In this document: one piece after another, positions 15,265-17,968 of the stretch
Numbering within the stretch: the first letter of the stretch is position 1
Layout of the letters: every line of letters begins with the position of its first letter
Source: Gammaproteobacteria bacterium
Lineage (GTDB): Bacteria; Pseudomonadota; Gammaproteobacteria; Eutrophobiales; Eutrophobiaceae
Direction of reading: 5' to 3'
Assembly (NCBI GenBank): GCA_018676275.1
Contig: JABHFC010000133.1
Location: forward strand, 1 to 17,968
Length of the DNA: 17,968 bases
Program-made: the position numbers and the translations under genes
Notes under the pieces: model-generated
Told to the model about the DNA's origin: nothing
What the model saw: only the letters and a program-made list of their open reading frames with translations
The model's database searches: none

Positions 15265-16197
15265 GTGAAATATTTAGTCATTATTCTGGCAGTACTGATT
15301 GCTCCCAGTCATGCCAACAATCTGGACAGCCTTAATCAAAAAAACTGGATCCACGGTTCCGAGGATTGTAATAACAATCAGGATCCAGCCATCGATGTGT
15401 TTCAGTTTAACGAAAGCACCTATATCCTGCGCCAGAATAAATGCCTGAACTATGAAGCACCGTTTATCTATGTTTTATTTGGCGAGCATACTGTCTTTGT
15501 TCAGGACACAGGCGCTACCGCCGAAGCTGAACTGTTTCCTCTTTACGAAACTATTCAAAAGTTAATAGCTGAAGGTCCAAACTCAGATTTAGACATACTC
15601 GTCACTCATTCCCACAGTCACGGCGATCACACTGCAGCCGATATCCAGTTTCTGGGAAAACCCAGGGTGACACTGATTGAACCCGATGCAGAATCAGTCC
15701 AGCAATATTTTGGTTTGAATAACTGGCCCAATGGCACTGCGAGCACAGACCTTGGCGGTCGTGAACTTACTGTCATTCCCATCCCCGGGCATCAGACTGA
15801 AAGTATTGCTATTTATGATCCACAAACTCAGTGGTTACTGACTGGCGATACTTTTTACCCGGGTCGTTTGTATATCCGAGACTGGGAATTATATAAATCC
15901 AGTATTCAAAGACTGCTGGAATTTTCTACGAATAATACAATTTCGGCATTATTAGGTACCCATATTGAGATGTCGAAGCAAGCTGGCAAAGATTACCCGA
16001 TGGGTAGTAGCTATCACCCGGATGAGGCTGCTCTGACACTTTCAGTTGATGATCTGAGCTTGTTGAATACAAGTCTTAATGAATTGGGTTCAAAACCTGA
16101 AGAAAAAGTGTTGTCGAAATTCATCATATATCCAGTTGGCGCTGTACAGAAATATATAGGTAGTTTCCTCGGATGGCTGAAGCGCAAAACGAAGTAA
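15265..16197 (+). CDS. Exported MBL-fold metallo-hydrolase
   Basis: This 310-residue metallo-beta-lactamase-fold protein starts with GTG at 15265, six bases after the previous stop. A signal peptide (MKYLVIILAVLIAPSHA, 1-17) predicts export. Zinc ligands are complete for a two-metal site: H117-x-H119-x-D121-H122 (THSHSHGDH), H176 (PIPGHQT), D195 (LTGDTFYPG) and H233 (GTHIEM). Seven intact ligands suggest an active glyoxalase-II-like or lactonase-like hydrolase rather than a degenerate member. The GDTFYPG segment and position of the last His fit general MBL hydrolases; nothing specifically marks it as a beta-lactamase. It is clustered with an exported alpha/beta hydrolase and a GNAT. The reaction (thioester, lactone or phosphoester hydrolysis) cannot be decided. 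Confidence 0.92.
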   Translation: MKYLVIILAVLIAPSHANNLDSLNQKNWIHGSEDCNNNQDPAIDVFQFNESTYILRQNKCLNYEAPFIYVLFGEHTVFVQDTGATAEAELFPLYETIQKLIAEGPNSDLDILVTHSHSHGDHTAADIQFLGKPRVTLIEPDAESVQQYFGLNNWPNGTASTDLGGRELTVIPIPGHQTESIAIYDPQTQWLLTGDTFYPGRLYIRDWELYKSSIQRLLEFSTNNTISALLGTHIEMSKQAGKDYPMGSSYHPDEAALTLSVDDLSLLNTSLNELGSKPEEKVLSKFIIYPVGAVQKYIGSFLGWLKRKTK

Positions 16198-16201
16198 TTT
16201 T

Positions 16202-16699
16202 ATGGGCATAAGAATCGCCTTAAATGAAGACCTGCCCAGGCTGGTGGAGATATACAATCAGGCAATCGCGGCAGGCCAGCGCACCGGTGACACTGTCCCG
16301 ATGACAATTGAAGACAGGAAAGGTTGGATTGAATCCCATACTGCAGATAAATATCCCATTCTGGTTGAAGAAAAAGATAAGTCGATTAGCGGTTATTTAA
16401 CTATCAGCGCCTACCGTCCCGGTCGCGCCGCCTTGCGACATACAGCAGAAGTCAGCTTCTATGTTGATTTTGATTGTCATCGACAGGGAGTCGCTTCCCG
16501 ACTGTTACGGCATGCTATTGAATTATGTCCCACACTCGAATTAAAGACCCTTTTTGCGATTCTGATGGAAAGCAATACTGCGAGTATTGAATACTTAAAA
16601 AGTTTTGGTTTTGAACACTGGGCGCATCTGCCACGAGTTGCTGATTATGATGGTGTTGAAGTGGGACAAGTGTATTACGGACTACGGGTTGACTGTTAA
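16202..16699 (+). CDS. GNAT acetyltransferase, phosphinothricin acetyltransferase-like
   Basis: This 165-residue GNAT protein begins four bases after the MBL gene, so it is the last gene of that operon. The segment YRPGRAALRHTAEVSFYVDF (71-90), followed by the acetyl-CoA loop RQGVAS (94-99) and LLRHAIE, resembles the Pat/Bar group, which acetylates phosphinothricin, methionine sulfoximine or related amino acid analogues. SNTASIEYLKSFGFEHW near residue 125-140 is the usual C-terminal acetyl-CoA helix. It is cytosolic, unlike its two exported neighbours. Family members often act in detoxification, but the true acceptor is not fixed by sequence. Confidence 0.9.
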   Translation: MGIRIALNEDLPRLVEIYNQAIAAGQRTGDTVPMTIEDRKGWIESHTADKYPILVEEKDKSISGYLTISAYRPGRAALRHTAEVSFYVDFDCHRQGVASRLLRHAIELCPTLELKTLFAILMESNTASIEYLKSFGFEHWAHLPRVADYDGVEVGQVYYGLRVDC

Positions 16700-16767
16700 T
16701 ATAGTATCGTCAGTATGAGTAAATTATTTCTTTTCACTTAAACCAATAATACTTAGGTAAACAAGCC

Positions 16768-17472
16768 ATGAATATAGCCGTCTTTGTTACTATCTGGTCC
16801 GCAGGAATATCATCAGCGAACCTTAACGAACACTTTATGGCTGAGCCACTCGCCTTTCTTAAGACAAACTCCGATGTCATTGCTGTCGAATACTATACAC
16901 CGGAACACAGTGATGAAGCTGTGCATGACATGGACAATCTGGTCCCACCAACCTTGATGGTGCAGATAGATTTCGATTCTGTCGAGAAAGCAGAGAAACT
17001 AACCAGCTCAGATGCTTTCAAAAAACTGTTTATGAACAAACAGGGCTTTGCCGCACCAGCGGAACGGATCGATCTTGAAACACTCGAAGTCGTTCATTAC
17101 GACCTACCGGGAAATGACTCTCCGCCAGCCAGAACTGCACCGATGTCATTTGTTGTGCGCTATTACGGTCCGGTCGCTGATGGCAGTGATTTCGTTGATT
17201 ACTATATTAATCATCATCCCCAGATCGCCGCCCGCTTTCCTGGTATTCGAAATGTATTGTGTTACCTGCCGCTGGACTGGCGCGAAATGGATGAAATCAA
17301 GGATGACAGGATGTTTGTCGGTAACGAGGTTGTCTTTGATGATCTGGAGTCGTTCAAGCAGGCACTAGCTTCAGATGTGTTTACCGATCTAAGAGCCGAT
17401 GGCCAGAATTTCAAGGAGTGGGGATACAGTTCACATCACTCTATGCACAGGGAAAACGTTTACTCGCGCTAA
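16768..17472 (+). CDS. EthD-like protein with two dimeric alpha-beta barrel repeats
   Basis: This 234-residue protein appears to be two related ferredoxin-like halves. The first half spans about 1-110 (MNIAVFVTIW...ALNEHFMAEPLAFL-type segment, then PTLMVQIDFDSVEKAEKL). The second spans about 126-225 and is the clearer EthD-like unit: FVVRYYGPVADGSDFVDYYI, HHPQIAARFPGIRNVLCYLP, then VVFDDLESFKQAL. EthD-fold proteins form dimeric alpha-beta barrels, often as accessory or small cyclase-like enzymes in catabolic or biosynthetic clusters. A fused tandem copy could form the barrel within one chain. TAGGTAA lies a few bases before the ATG. It stands alone between the GNAT operon and csp. Its link to the distant Rieske gene is unproven. 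Confidence 0.8.
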   Translation: MNIAVFVTIWSAGISSANLNEHFMAEPLAFLKTNSDVIAVEYYTPEHSDEAVHDMDNLVPPTLMVQIDFDSVEKAEKLTSSDAFKKLFMNKQGFAAPAERIDLETLEVVHYDLPGNDSPPARTAPMSFVVRYYGPVADGSDFVDYYINHHPQIAARFPGIRNVLCYLPLDWREMDEIKDDRMFVGNEVVFDDLESFKQALASDVFTDLRADGQNFKEWGYSSHHSMHRENVYSR

Positions 17473-17737
17473 TCCCAAATATGATTTCAAATTTGCGAAA
17501 AGATGAAGATTTGAACGATTTTCAAGCTCAAAAACACCGAAGACCTTGAGAAATAAGGATAAATTCCAAGAAAAAGTTGGTTTTATGCTAAAGATTGCTA
17601 TAAGGTGCATTCATTAGTGGTTTTTGTAGCAGTCCCCGGTAGCTCCTCGCAGTGTAAACAGCAGAAGTTCCAGTGATTCGTTGTAAACAATATACATGCT
17701 AATACATTGTTCTTTTAATTAAATGAGGTAAGTAAAA
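17473..17737 (+). promoter_or_regulatory. Long csp upstream region and leader
   Basis: This 265-base gap holds the promoter and a predicted untranslated leader of about 125 bases for the cold shock gene, as is common for csp mRNAs. I see no gene, no clear terminator for the EthD-like gene and no match to the E. coli cold box. CCTC at 17645-17648 can pair with the GAGG ribosome binding site at 17725-17728, but only over four to five bases. Confidence 0.5.
17577..17604 (+). promoter_or_regulatory. Candidate sigma70 promoter for the cold shock gene
   Basis: TTGGTT (17577-17582) and TATAAG (17599-17604) are separated by 16 bases and match the consensus at four and five positions. The start of transcription would be near 17611, leaving a leader of about 125 bases. 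Confidence 0.45.
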
Positions 17738-17941
17738 ATGGCTACAGGTACAGTTAAGTGGTTCAACGATAGTAAAGGTTTTGGGTTTATTACGCCGTCT
17801 GATGGCAGCCCTGACGTATTCGTTCATCACAGCTCAATCGTTGCTGAAGGTTTCAAATCTTTGGCTGAAGGCGCAAATGTAACTTTTGAAACCGAGCAAG
17901 GTGCAAAAGGTCCAAGCGCAGTCAACGTAGTACAAGGCTAA
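17738..17941 (+). CDS. CspA-family cold shock protein
   Basis: This 67-residue protein is a single cold shock domain of normal length. It is a five-stranded OB fold that binds single-stranded RNA and DNA and melts mRNA structure. RNP1 is KGFGFI (13-18) and RNP2 is VFVHHS, where the common form is VFVHFS, so one aromatic contact is replaced by His. The start has GAGGTA at 17725-17730, nine bases upstream. The window ends 27 bases after the stop at AAAAAGCCCC, which looks like the first arm of an intrinsic terminator. Whether it is cold-inducible or constitutive (CspC/E-like) cannot be told from the protein; the long leader favours regulated expression. Confidence 0.96.
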   Translation: MATGTVKWFNDSKGFGFITPSDGSPDVFVHHSSIVAEGFKSLAEGANVTFETEQGAKGPSAVNVVQG

Positions 17942-17968
17942 TCCCTTTATAGATTTATAAAAAGCCCC

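Noticed and set aside
15265..16197. Beta-lactamase (antibiotic resistance) call for the MBL-fold protein
   Set aside because: The metal ligands match general MBL hydrolases including the glyoxalase-II-like set. Nothing specific to class B beta-lactamases is visible.

Overview
The window reads as ordinary, gene-dense bacterial chromosome, most likely from a gammaproteobacterium (inferred, not proven). The grounds are the style of the proteins: a YhiN-type flavoprotein, REC-PAS-GGDEF signalling, YjdM/PhnA, a CspA-type cold shock protein and a clade-3-like catalase. Base composition leans to AT. I count 18 protein genes on both strands. I see no rRNA, tRNA, insertion sequence, integrase, CRISPR array or phage module. 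No gene-free stretch exceeds 300 bases; the longest are 17473-17737 and 10999-11243.

Layout. (1) 9-2727, plus strand: an NADPH-dependent FMN reductase, then a two-gene unit of a Rieske non-heme-iron oxygenase resembling carbazole 1,9a-dioxygenase (CarAa) and an alpha/beta hydrolase resembling meta-cleavage-product hydrolases. (2) 2912-4360: a monofunctional haem catalase with an OxyR-like half-site upstream. It is separated by a bidirectional terminator from the convergent YhiN-type flavoprotein (4428-5639, minus). (3) 5733-8333, minus: a response-regulator diguanylate cyclase with four PAS domains. (4) 8478-10998, minus: an MFS transporter followed closely by an MscS-type channel. (5) 11244-12439, plus, divergent from the transporter: a 73-residue protein of unknown function translationally coupled to a two-cluster ferredoxin protein of the reductive dehalogenase / epoxyqueuosine reductase superfamily. 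(6) 12527-14082: PhnA/YjdM zinc ribbon, a GNAT acetyltransferase and a Nudix hydrolase with an interrupted Nudix box. (7) 14130-16699: a tight probable operon of a small membrane protein, an exported alpha/beta hydrolase, an exported metallo-beta-lactamase-fold hydrolase and a phosphinothricin-acetyltransferase-like GNAT. (8) 16768-17472: a two-domain EthD-like protein. (9) 17738-17941: a cold shock protein with a long leader.

How the genes fit together. The front end suggests oxidative attack on an aromatic or similar substrate followed by C-C or ester hydrolysis. The ferredoxin and reductase that a CarAa-like oxygenase needs are not in the window. Catalase and the FMN reductase fit oxidative-stress handling. 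The strongest candidate for something undescribed is the coupled pair at 11244-12439: a short, soluble, signal-less RdhA/QueG-like protein with an unrecognised small partner. The rest looks like housekeeping and stress or detoxification functions.
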